DNA from: DATHWB01 sp046565785
GTDB taxonomy: Bacteria > Actinomycetota > Acidimicrobiia > Spongiisociales > ZC4RG35
DNA: 10,032 nucleotides
Direction of reading: 5' to 3'
Assembly (NCBI GenBank): GCA_046565785.1
Contig: JBKHXZ010000092.1
Span: forward strand, 1-10,032
The notes under the pieces: model-generated
What the model was told of the DNA's origin: nothing
Databases searched by the model: none
What the model saw: the letters and a program-made list of their open reading frames with translations, nothing else
Program-made: the position numbers and the translations under genes
Shown here: piece after piece, positions 1 through 5,681 of the stretch
How the letters are laid out: each line of letters opens with the position of its first letter
How positions within the stretch are numbered: the first letter of the stretch is position 1

Positions 1-819
1 GTGCTGCTGGCCGCCATCCTCCTGAAGCTCGGTTCCTATGCCTTCATCCGTATTTCGATTCCGATCCTTCCCCAGGAGGCGGAGAACTGGGCGCCGGCCA
101 TCGCGGTGCTGTCGGTGATCGGGATCATCTACGGCTCGCTCGCCTGTCTGGCCCAGACCGACATGAAACGTCTCATCGCCTTCTCCTCGGTCGGTCACAT
201 GGGCTTCGTGATGCTGGGCATCTCCACTCTCACCGATGTCGGCATCAACGCTTCGATCATCGGCATGGTCGCCCATGGGCTGATCACCGGATTGCTGTTC
301 TTCCTCGCCGGGTCGATGCATCACCGCTACCACACTCGGGAGATGGCCCGCCTCGGCGGCAATCAGAAGCTGATGCCGGTGATGGGAGGCATTTTGGCCT
401 TCACCGCCTTCGCCTCGCTGGGTCTGCCCGGACTCGCCGGTTTCTGGGGTGAGTTCATGTCGCTGCTCGGCGCCTACAACCCGCTCGAGTCGCTGCGGGC
501 CGAGTACCTCGGTCTGTTCCGGACGGCCATGGTGCTGGGGGCGATCGGCACGGTGCTGACCGCCGGCTACATGCTGTGGATGCTGCAGAAGGTCAACCTG
601 GGTGAGCCCAGTGAGGAGTGGGTCGGCAAGGAATTCCGTGACGTCGACCGCTTCGAGCTCAGCGCCTGGGTGCCGCTGATCGTTCTGATCGTGGTGATCG
701 GCTTCTATCCGCGGGTCGTGTTCGGTGCCACCACCGACGCGGTGGTCTCGCTGGTCAACAACGCCTTCGGTGAGGGGGCTGCCACCACCGCCGCCGTCAC
801 CGACGTGTTGGGAAGCTGA
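1..819 (+). CDS. nuoM: NADH-quinone oxidoreductase subunit M, C-terminal part (5' end outside window)
   Basis: This is the C-terminal 272 residues of the NuoM/ND4 antiporter-like subunit of respiratory complex I, an integral membrane protein that takes part in proton pumping. Family members are about 500 residues, so the GTG at base 1 is almost certainly an internal Val codon and the gene begins upstream. The conserved membrane lysine in LLKLGSYAFIR (Lys9 here) corresponds to the TM8 lysine of the family. The motif AQTDMKRLIAFSSVGHMG follows, and GLAGFWGEF carries the conserved glutamate (Glu151 here) of the distal proton channel. Most of the remaining sequence is hydrophobic helices. The stop codon overlaps the nuoN ATG by one base (TGATG), as expected for a nuo operon with translational coupling. 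The assignment is very secure. Confidence 0.96.
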   Translation: MLLAAILLKLGSYAFIRISIPILPQEAENWAPAIAVLSVIGIIYGSLACLAQTDMKRLIAFSSVGHMGFVMLGISTLTDVGINASIIGMVAHGLITGLLFFLAGSMHHRYHTREMARLGGNQKLMPVMGGILAFTAFASLGLPGLAGFWGEFMSLLGAYNPLESLRAEYLGLFRTAMVLGAIGTVLTAGYMLWMLQKVNLGEPSEEWVGKEFRDVDRFELSAWVPLIVLIVVIGFYPRVVFGATTDAVVSLVNNAFGEGAATTAAVTDVLGS

Positions 820-2330
820 TGAGCTGGGAGATCGACTACCTGGCGCTGGCGCCCGAGATCATCGTCGTGGTGACGATGCTCGGAGTGCTGGCGCCCGACC
901 TGGTCCTGCCCCGCCCCCTCAAATACTGGGCGGCCACGGTCGGGGTGCTCGGTCTCACTCTCGCCGCCGTGCCTCTCATCATCATGGCGGTCGACGACGT
1001 CGGCACCCGCACCATGTTCGACGGATCGTTCGTCGTCGACGACTTCGCCCTGGTACTGAAAGGCCTGTTCCTGGGGGCCGGCTACATCACCCTGCTGATG
1101 TCTGTTTCCTACATCGAATCCGACCGGTACTACCAGGGCGAGTACTACTTCCTGCTGCTCACTTCGATCCTCGGATCGGTGGTCATGGCCTCGGCGCGGG
1201 ATCTGATCATCCTGTTCATCGCTCTGGAAGTCACCACCGGCCCCCTCTTTCTCTTGGCCGGCTGGCGCAAGGGTGATCTGCGTTCGAACGAGGCGTCGCT
1301 GAAATACTTCATCCTCGGGGTGCTGTCGACCGCCATCCTGCTGTGGGGCATGTCGATGCTCTACGGCGTCACCGGTTCGGTCGATTTCGCCACCATCGCC
1401 GACTCGGTAGCCCTGATCTCCGGAGGATCGGTACCCGACTTCGAACCGCTGCTGGGCGTGGCGATCCTGTTCATCCTCGTGGGGTTCGGATTCAAGGTGT
1501 CTGCGGTACCGTTCCATTTCTGGGCGCCGGACACCTATGAAGGGGCTCCCACCCCCGTCACCGCCTACCTGTCGGTTTCGTCCAAGGCGGCAGGGTTCGT
1601 CGGACTCTTCGTACTGGTCTACGTGGCCCTCCCGTCGGCGGTCGACATCTGGGGTCCGGCCTTGTGGCTGATGGCGGCGCTGTCGATGACGATCGCCAAT
1701 CTCGCTGCGCTTCGCCAGGAGAACATCGTTCGGCTTCTGGCCTACTCATCGATCGCCCAAGCCGGGTTCATGTTGGTGCCGTTCGCGGCGGCGGCGGTGG
1801 CCGGCGGCGAGCACCTGGCGGTCGGTCTGGAGGCCACCGTCGTGTACCTGGTGATCTACGCCCTCATGAACCTGGGGGCGTTCGCCATCATCATCCAGGG
1901 GGCGCGTCGCACCGGGACCGGCGACATCGAAGGGTGGGCCGGGCTGGCCAAGATCGACCCCCGGTTGGGTGTCCTGGTGGCCGTGTTCTTCTTCAGTCTG
2001 GCCGGGATCCCGCCCCTGGCCGGCTGGTTCGCCAAATTCATCATGTTCCAATCGGCGATCACCACCGGCAGCGTCGGTGGGGTTGCGCTGGCCGTCATCG
2101 CGGCGGTGAACGCCGTCATCGCCCTGTACTACTACGCCAGGATCGCCAAGACCGTGTGGTTCGACGCTCCGCCCGAGGGAGCGGTGGAAGCCACCGATGC
2201 GCCGGCCGGATCTCTCAGCCTCGCCATCGGAATCACCGCCCTGGCCACGGTGGTCATCGGCTTCTATCCGCCGATCTCCACCTTCTTCGGTGAGGCCACC
2301 CGGACGTTGATCACCGCTGCTGGGGGGTAG
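819..2330 (+). CDS. nuoN: NADH-quinone oxidoreductase subunit N
   Basis: Complete 503-residue NuoN/ND2 subunit of complex I, a polytopic membrane protein with an antiporter-like proton channel; E. coli NuoN is about 485 residues. Key channel residues are visible: Glu137 in FIALEVTTGPLF, Lys226 in GFGFKVSAVPFHFWAPD, Lys256 in VSSKAAGF, and Lys406 in AGWFAKF. The QENIVRLLAYSSIAQAGFM segment is also typical. The ATG overlaps the nuoM stop by one base, with GGGAAG just upstream as a plausible ribosome site. This is the last gene of the nuo operon in the window: the next gene lies on the opposite strand and its 3' end overlaps nuoN by 20 bases. No intrinsic terminator was seen after the stop, so transcription may run into antisense of the acetyltransferase gene. 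Confidence 0.97.
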   Translation: MSWEIDYLALAPEIIVVVTMLGVLAPDLVLPRPLKYWAATVGVLGLTLAAVPLIIMAVDDVGTRTMFDGSFVVDDFALVLKGLFLGAGYITLLMSVSYIESDRYYQGEYYFLLLTSILGSVVMASARDLIILFIALEVTTGPLFLLAGWRKGDLRSNEASLKYFILGVLSTAILLWGMSMLYGVTGSVDFATIADSVALISGGSVPDFEPLLGVAILFILVGFGFKVSAVPFHFWAPDTYEGAPTPVTAYLSVSSKAAGFVGLFVLVYVALPSAVDIWGPALWLMAALSMTIANLAALRQENIVRLLAYSSIAQAGFMLVPFAAAAVAGGEHLAVGLEATVVYLVIYALMNLGAFAIIIQGARRTGTGDIEGWAGLAKIDPRLGVLVAVFFFSLAGIPPLAGWFAKFIMFQSAITTGSVGGVALAVIAAVNAVIALYYYARIAKTVWFDAPPEGAVEATDAPAGSLSLAIGITALATVVIGFYPPISTFFGEATRTLITAAGG

Positions 2331-2886
2331 GCCGCAGACCGTGCTCGTGCTCGAGTAGCGAGTACAGCGTGTGGTCGACCCACACCCCGTTGATCTTCAG
2401 TTCCTCGCGCAGGACCCCTTCTCGGGTGAATCCCAGCTTCTCGGCGATCCGTTCACTCGCCCGGTTCCCCAGGGCGATGCGCAGCGTGATCTTGTGCAAG
2501 CCCAGGTGCATGAAACCCTTGTCGAGCAGGGCGGAGGTGGCCTCGGTGCCGATGCCCCTTCCTGCCTGGTCGGTCCTCACCCAGTAACCGATCTCCCCGG
2601 TCTTGCCCAGCCGGGAAACGTGCCAGATGGAGATGTTGCCGATGTGATGCGACGGATGGGAACGCAGACGGATGGCGTAGTCGAACGCCCGGCCTTCTTT
2701 CCACGCCGAGATCGAATCCCGGATGTAGCCGGCGGCGTCTTCCCGTGAATATCCGGCATGCGCCCATGGCAGGAACTCGGACAGTTGGGGGAGGGAAGCC
2801 TCCACTGCCGAGTAGACGGCGTCGACATCGCGCCGGGTGAACCGCCGGAGGATCAGACGCTCGGTGGTGATCCGTTCCGGGATCAT
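2311..2886 (-). CDS. GNAT-family N-acetyltransferase, RimJ/RimL type
   Basis: A 191-residue cytoplasmic protein with the acetyl-CoA-dependent N-acetyltransferase fold (Acetyltransf_3, RimJ/RimL subgroup). It opens with TERLILRRFTRRDVDAVY, the usual N-terminal strand and helix. The acetyl-CoA binding loop QAGRGIGTEA (Q/R-x-x-G-x-G/A) follows GEIGYWVRTD, and the family-typical NRASERIAEKLGFTREGVLRE sits near the C terminus. Family members acetylate ribosomal protein N termini, amino acids, amines or antibiotics; the substrate cannot be told from sequence. The ATG is preceded by no clear Shine-Dalgarno site but by a TAGGCT box six bases upstream, compatible with leaderless translation. It is divergent from the Nudix gene and overlaps nuoN tail to tail by 20 bases. 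Confidence 0.9.
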   Translation of the reverse strand: MIPERITTERLILRRFTRRDVDAVYSAVEASLPQLSEFLPWAHAGYSREDAAGYIRDSISAWKEGRAFDYAIRLRSHPSHHIGNISIWHVSRLGKTGEIGYWVRTDQAGRGIGTEATSALLDKGFMHLGLHKITLRIALGNRASERIAEKLGFTREGVLREELKINGVWVDHTLYSLLEHEHGLRPTPQQR

Positions 2887-2919
2887 GCCGACAGCCTATC
2901 CGGCCGTAGGATCCCCGGG
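2887..2919. promoter_or_regulatory. Compact divergent promoter region with two leaderless-type -10 boxes
   Basis: Only 33 bp separate the divergent starts of the acetyltransferase and Nudix genes. On the minus strand TAGGCT (2893-2898) lies six bases before the ATG. On the plus strand TAGGAT (2907-2912) lies seven bases before the GTG. Both fit the TANNNT -10 pattern, placed so that transcription would start at or next to the start codon, which is common in actinobacterial leaderless genes. No good -35 boxes were found. An AGGA (2908-2911) eight bases before the GTG could alternatively act as a ribosome site for the Nudix gene. Confidence 0.3.
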
Positions 2920-3450
2920 GTGTGGGATCGTCTCGTCGTCACGCCCGAACCTCCTCCGCCGTCCGGCGCGCCGGTAGCGGCGGTTCTCGCCCCCTTGTAC
3001 GAGGACTCGCGGGGTGACATCCGGTTGGTGCTGACCAAGAGGCCGGACACCATGCCCACCCATGCCGGTCATCTCGCCTTTCCCGGCGGTCGCCCCGACC
3101 CCGGCGACGACGGGCCTGTTTCGACCGCCCTGCGCGAGGCGCACGAGGAGGTGGGCATTCGCCCCGACGAGGTCGAGGTGCTCGGCTTCCTGCCCTCGGT
3201 GGACACCGTGTCCTATTCGCTCATGGTGGTACCGGTCGTCGGTCGTCTCGCACACGAGCCGGAGTTGGTCCCCTCGCCACGCGAAGTCGCCAAAATCCTG
3301 CTGCCCAGGCTGGTGGACCTGGCAGACGAGGCGGCGTGGCACTGGGAGGACTGGCGGGGTCGCAAGGTGTGGTTCAGCGAGATGGACGGCGAGATCCTGT
3401 GGGGTGCCACCGCCTGGATGACACGCACCCTCCTCGGCCTGCCGACGTGA
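2920..3450 (+). CDS. Nudix hydrolase, probable CoA diphosphatase (NudL-like)
   Basis: A 176-residue Nudix hydrolase expected to cleave a nucleoside-diphosphate-linked substrate in the cytoplasm with Mg2+ or Mn2+. The segment LTKRPDTMPTHAGHLAFPGG followed by RPDPGDDG and TALREAHEEVGI has the spacing of the NudL/CoA-pyrophosphatase subgroup, in which an Asp replaces the first Glu of the standard Nudix box; the REAHEEVG catalytic core is intact. That subgroup splits coenzyme A into 3',5'-ADP and 4'-phosphopantetheine. The reading frame is open upstream into the acetyltransferase gene, but the GTG at 2920 gives the usual family length and sits eight bases after AGGA, so it is preferred. The C-terminal ILWGATAWMTRTLL is also typical of the subgroup. 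Another Nudix specificity cannot be excluded. Confidence 0.82.
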   Translation: MWDRLVVTPEPPPPSGAPVAAVLAPLYEDSRGDIRLVLTKRPDTMPTHAGHLAFPGGRPDPGDDGPVSTALREAHEEVGIRPDEVEVLGFLPSVDTVSYSLMVVPVVGRLAHEPELVPSPREVAKILLPRLVDLADEAAWHWEDWRGRKVWFSEMDGEILWGATAWMTRTLLGLPT

Positions 3451-3463
3451 GCGTGTCGCTCAC
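3447..3463. terminator. Perfect hairpin between convergent stop codons
   Basis: GTGAGCG, loop TGT, CGCTCAC forms a perfect 7-bp stem with a 3-base loop. It lies exactly between the Nudix gene and cimA and contains both stop codons (TGA at 3448-3450 on plus, TCA at 3460-3462 for the minus gene). There is no T tract on either side, so it is not a canonical intrinsic terminator. It could act as a U-less bidirectional terminator or an mRNA 3'-end stabiliser for both convergent transcripts. Confidence 0.35.
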
Positions 3464-5028
3464 CGACCGTGCCGTAGGAGCCCCACCACCAAACCGTCCA
3501 TGAGCGCCTCCCAGGACGCTTCGATCACATTCTCGTGGACGCCGATCGTTCCCCATGATCCGTTGTGGTCCGACGTCTCCAACAGCACCCGGACTTTCGC
3601 CGCCGTGCCGTCGGAGGAGTCCAGCACCCGTACCCGGTAGTCGGTGAGCCGCAGCTCGTCGACCTCCGGGTACGCCGTCCGCAATGCAGCCCGCACCGCC
3701 TGGTCCAAGGCGTTGACCGGGCCGTTCCCTTCGCCGGTGGTCACCACCCGCTGGCCGCCGACGGTCATCTTCACGGTGGCCTCGGCCAGCACCTCCGAAT
3801 TCGCGCGCCGTTCGATGAACGTGCGGAACGATTCCAGTTCGTAGTAATCCTGGGTCCAGCCGGTCATCTTGCGTACCAGCAGTTCGAACGACCCGTCGGC
3901 GGCGTCGAACTGGTAGCCGTCGTGTTCCAGTTCCTTCACCCGTTCCAGCACCTGCACCGCCAGCTCGTCGGTCATGTCGAGCCCCAGCTCCTTGGCCTTG
4001 GAATGGATCGAGGCCCGGCCCGCCTGCTCGCTGACCACCATCCGGGTGTGGTTTCCGACGAGCTCGGGCCGGGTGTGTTCGTAGGCGTCCGCTCGCCGTG
4101 CCAAGGCAGAGGTGTGCAGTCCCGCCTTGTGGGTGAACGCAGAGGCGCCAACGAACGGGCGATGAGGGTCGAGAGTGATGTTGACCAGTTCGGCGATGTG
4201 GTGGCTGATCGGCGACAACATCCCGAGCTGGGCTTCGCTGACCACCGGCAGGTCCATCTTGATGGCCAGGTCGGGGATCACCGAACACAGATCGGCGTTG
4301 CCCGTCCGCTCCCCGTAGCCGTTCACACAGCCCTGGACCTGGCGAACCCCGGCGGTGACCGAAGCCAGCGACGAAGCCACCGCACATCCGGCGTCGTTGT
4401 GGAAGTGGACTCCCAGCGACGGATCTCCCAGGGCGGTCTTCACCTCGTCGATGGTCCGAATCACCTGGTGGGGCAGCATGCCGCCGTTGGTGTCGCACAA
4501 CACCAGTCGCTCAGCCCCGGCTTCCGCCGCGGTTCGTAACACGGCGATGGCGAAGTCGGGATCGCTGCGGTATCCGTCGAAGAAGTGCTCGGCATCGAAG
4601 AACACTCGACGCCCGTGCGACTTCAGGAACTCGACAGACTCGCCGACCATGCGGATGCCCTCGTCGAGGTCGGTGCGCAGCGCCTCCCGCACGTGGTAAT
4701 CCCACGCCTTGCCCACGATGCAGATCACTTCGGTTTCGGCGTCGAGCAGGGCCTTCAACTGCGGGTCCTCTGTGACCGTCAGGCGGGGGCGTCGGGTCGA
4801 ACCGAAGGCGGTCAGGGTGGCATGGCGCAGATCCAGCTCGCTCCGCGCTCGGCGGAAGAACTCGTCGTCCTTCGGCAACGCTCCCGGCCACCCACCTTCG
4901 ATATATCCGACGCCGAGGTCGTCCAGCAGCCTGGCCACCCGAAGCTTGTCGTTGACGGTGAGGGAGATGCCCTCTTGTTGCGAGCCGTCCCGCAGTGTGG
5001 TGTCGTAGATCTCGAGTTCGGATGTCAT
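3460..5028 (-). CDS. cimA: (R)-citramalate synthase
   Basis: A 522-residue enzyme of the isopropylmalate/homocitrate synthase family, of the citramalate synthase type. It condenses pyruvate with acetyl-CoA to (R)-citramalate, the first step of the threonine-independent route to 2-oxobutyrate and isoleucine. The N-terminal TIM barrel shows YDTTLRDGSQQEG (Arg13 catalytic, Asp14 metal), YIEGGWPGALPKDDEFF (characteristic of this subgroup), HFHND with metal ligands His208 and His210, NGYGERTGNADL (Asn244), and HKAGLHTSAL. The C-terminal part from about residue 390 looks like the LeuA-type dimer domain, which in relatives binds the feedback inhibitor (isoleucine in known CimA enzymes). The frame is open further upstream, but the ATG at 5028 is chosen because TCCGGAGGA lies just before it and homology begins there. 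The leader carries an apparent Ile attenuator. Confidence 0.93.
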   Translation of the reverse strand: MTSELEIYDTTLRDGSQQEGISLTVNDKLRVARLLDDLGVGYIEGGWPGALPKDDEFFRRARSELDLRHATLTAFGSTRRPRLTVTEDPQLKALLDAETEVICIVGKAWDYHVREALRTDLDEGIRMVGESVEFLKSHGRRVFFDAEHFFDGYRSDPDFAIAVLRTAAEAGAERLVLCDTNGGMLPHQVIRTIDEVKTALGDPSLGVHFHNDAGCAVASSLASVTAGVRQVQGCVNGYGERTGNADLCSVIPDLAIKMDLPVVSEAQLGMLSPISHHIAELVNITLDPHRPFVGASAFTHKAGLHTSALARRADAYEHTRPELVGNHTRMVVSEQAGRASIHSKAKELGLDMTDELAVQVLERVKELEHDGYQFDAADGSFELLVRKMTGWTQDYYELESFRTFIERRANSEVLAEATVKMTVGGQRVVTTGEGNGPVNALDQAVRAALRTAYPEVDELRLTDYRVRVLDSSDGTAAKVRVLLETSDHNGSWGTIGVHENVIEASWEALMDGLVVGLLRHGR

Positions 5029-5044
5029 GGTTCCTCCGGAGCTT

Positions 5045-5078
5045 CCCGGCGGGTCCGTGCCGGGTCTGCTCGCCCGGC
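5045..5078 (-). other. Mutually exclusive hairpins before the cimA ribosome site
   Basis: In the RNA the order is GCCGGG (5078-5073), CCCGGC (5064-5059), GCCGGG (5050-5045). The central arm can pair perfectly over 6 bp with either flanking arm, across an 8-base loop in each case, so two exclusive hairpins are possible. The second would end about five bases before the GGAGG of cimA and could affect ribosome access. High GC makes such pairing easier by chance, so function is uncertain. Confidence 0.25.
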
Positions 5079-5082
5079 CATC

Positions 5083-5108
5083 AAAAAACCCCCTGCGCTG
5101 GCAGAGGG
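5083..5108 (-). terminator. Intrinsic terminator (attenuator) in the cimA leader
   Basis: On the minus strand CCCTCTGC, loop CAGC, GCAGGGGG, then six T's form an 8-bp stem with one G-U pair followed directly by a U tract. This is a canonical Rho-independent terminator. It lies upstream of cimA (54 bases before the ATG) and downstream of the cimA leader promoter, so it is positioned to stop transcription before the structural gene rather than after one. Confidence 0.8.
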
Positions 5109-5114
5109 CGTTGG

Positions 5115-5140
5115 ACGCACACCGGGAATGTGGTGTGCGT
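5115..5140 (-). other. Perfect 9-bp hairpin (attenuator 1:2 stem / pause hairpin)
   Basis: ACGCACACC and GGTGTGCGT pair perfectly over 9 bp around an 8-base loop. The 5' arm begins at the base directly after the leader peptide stop codon, so a ribosome held on the Ile codons or at the stop would cover it. This is the place expected for the 1:2 (anti-antiterminator or pause) stem of an amino acid attenuator. The terminator stem starts seven bases after the hairpin's 3' arm. Confidence 0.7.
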
Positions 5141-5176
5141 CTAATCGATAATGATGATGGCAGACGGAACGTGCAT
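5141..5176 (-). CDS. cimA leader peptide with four consecutive Ile codons
   Basis: A short ORF encodes MHVPSAIIIID, 11 residues. The Ile run is ATC ATC ATT ATC, followed by GAT and TAG. The peptide has no apparent function beyond being translated; its role would be to sense Ile-tRNA charging. The frame is open upstream, so a longer product starting at 5323 is possible on paper. The ATG at 5176 is preferred because a promoter-like -10 box lies ten bases upstream, which puts the transcript start only a few bases before this ATG. Translation would then be nearly leaderless; GCAGGGC just upstream is at best a partial ribosome site. The same DNA reads CHHHYRL in another frame. Confidence 0.7.
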   Translation of the reverse strand: MHVPSAIIIID

Positions 5177-5186
5177 GTGCCCTGCG

Positions 5187-5215
5187 AGTATGCACTCGAC
5201 CACCGATTCCCGCAA
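5187..5215 (-). promoter_or_regulatory. Probable housekeeping promoter of the cimA leader
   Basis: On the minus strand TTGCGG (5215-5210) and CATACT (5192-5187) are separated by exactly 17 bases. Each matches the sigma-70 type consensus only partly: 3 of 6 at -35 and 4 of 6 at -10. The implied start of transcription is near 5180-5183, which would yield a leader RNA of about 155 nt before the cimA ATG and a leader ORF beginning almost at the 5' end. Confidence 0.42.
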
Positions 5216-5240
5216 CCGCACGAAGAAATCTCCACACCGA

Positions 5241-5268
5241 TGTCGAATCCGTCCTCCGTCGTTCGTAC
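5241..5268 (+). promoter_or_regulatory. ECF42-like promoter of the DGPF/sigma operon
   Basis: TGTCGA (5241-5246), a 17-base spacer, then CGTAC (5264-5268). The ECF42 sigma group is reported to recognise TGTCGA at -35 and a CG(A/T)C-like -10, usually in front of DGPF genes. The -35 is exact, while the -10 reads CGTA rather than CGTC. The position, about 50 bases before the YCII start codon and directly ahead of an ECF42-type sigma gene, supports autoregulation. The consensus is recalled from the literature, not computed. Confidence 0.5.
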
Positions 5269-5321
5269 AGGGGTTACAACGGGCCGGCACGGGGTCGGCC
5301 CCAGGAACGAAGGAGTACGAC

Positions 5322-5669
5322 ATGACCCAGTACCTGCTGTCGGTGCACTACATCGAAGGCGTGGGAGCCACCCCAGCTGATGAAATGGCCGAGGCGTATG
5401 CCGCGGTGGACGCACTCAACCAGACGATGATGGACCAAGGAGTGTGGGTGTTCGGCGGCGGGCTGGAAGAGCCGGACACCGCCACCGTCGTCCGCCACCA
5501 AGGCGGCGACTTCCTCGTCACGGACGGACCGTTCCCCGAAGCCAAGGAGCAGCTCGGCGGGTTCTGGATCCTCGAATGCCCGGATCTCGACACCGCGCTC
5601 GACTGGGCGAAGAAGGCCACCGTCGCCTGCCGGGCGCCGGTCGAGGTGCGGCCCTTCCAGAGCGAGTAG
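5322..5669 (+). CDS. YCII-related (DGPF-domain) protein
   Basis: A 115-residue small cytoplasmic protein of the YCII/DGPF family, with a dimeric ferredoxin-like alpha/beta fold. The start MTQYLLSVHY and the signature VTDGPFPEAKEQLGGFWILE (Asp68-Phe71 is the DGPF box) are diagnostic, and the length is normal. The biochemical role of this family is not established; the proteins are best known as genomic partners and regulon members of ECF41/ECF42-type sigma factors. The ATG at 5322 has AGGAG six bases upstream; the frame is open further upstream, but the RBS and homology fix this start. The ECF42-type sigma gene begins 12 bases after its stop, and an ECF42-like promoter lies ahead. Confidence 0.92.
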   Translation: MTQYLLSVHYIEGVGATPADEMAEAYAAVDALNQTMMDQGVWVFGGGLEEPDTATVVRHQGGDFLVTDGPFPEAKEQLGGFWILECPDLDTALDWAKKATVACRAPVEVRPFQSE

Positions 5670-5681
5670 CCCGCTCTCCCC

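Larger units (their letters stand above)
5083..5183 (-). promoter_or_regulatory. Predicted isoleucine-responsive ribosome-mediated attenuator of cimA
   Basis: The leader combines a tiny ORF ending Ile-Ile-Ile-Ile-Asp-stop, a strong hairpin beginning at the base after the stop, and an intrinsic terminator, all ahead of an isoleucine-pathway gene. In the classic model, a ribosome stalled at Ile codons when Ile-tRNA is scarce blocks the first arm of the hairpin. This frees its second arm (5115-5123) to compete with the terminator; when Ile is plentiful the terminator forms. The weak point is the antiterminator: only a short GCGT/ACGC stem (5115-5118 with 5108-5111), extendable through mismatches into the terminator's left arm, is apparent. 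Such attenuators are known for branched-chain amino acid genes of actinobacteria. Assignment to cimA here is inference from sequence. Confidence 0.72.

Noticed and set aside
705..1517. Long minus-strand open frame opposite nuoM/nuoN.
   Set aside because: Its product is a D/R/H/Q-rich shadow typical of antisense frames in GC-rich coding DNA, and nuoN is unambiguous.
3374..4498. Long open frame within cimA on the same strand in another frame.
   Set aside because: Arg/Gly/Pro-rich shadow protein with no recognisable domain; the cimA frame has intact catalytic motifs.
5179..5185. GCAGGGC near the leader ATG could pair with the terminator's GCCCTCTGC as a long-range antiterminator.
   Set aside because: The predicted transcript start lies within or beside this segment, so it may not be fully transcribed, and the helix needs a 2-base bulge.
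5025..5237. Minus-strand frame reading CHHHYRLDAHH upstream of cimA, which might suggest a histidine leader peptide.
   Set aside because: It is the same DNA as the Ile run in another frame. That frame runs on through the hairpin and terminator without a stop, and the downstream gene makes an isoleucine precursor, so the Ile frame is the coherent reading.
5151..5321. Longer N-terminal extension of the YCII protein.
   Set aside because: AGGAG before the ATG at 5322 and the family's normal N terminus (MTQYLLSV) fix the start; the extension would cover the cimA leader and the promoter region.
5029..5415. Longer N terminus for cimA (open frame up to 5415).
   Set aside because: The extension is low-complexity, runs through the leader region and YCII gene, and the ATG at 5028 has a strong GGAGG site where homology begins.
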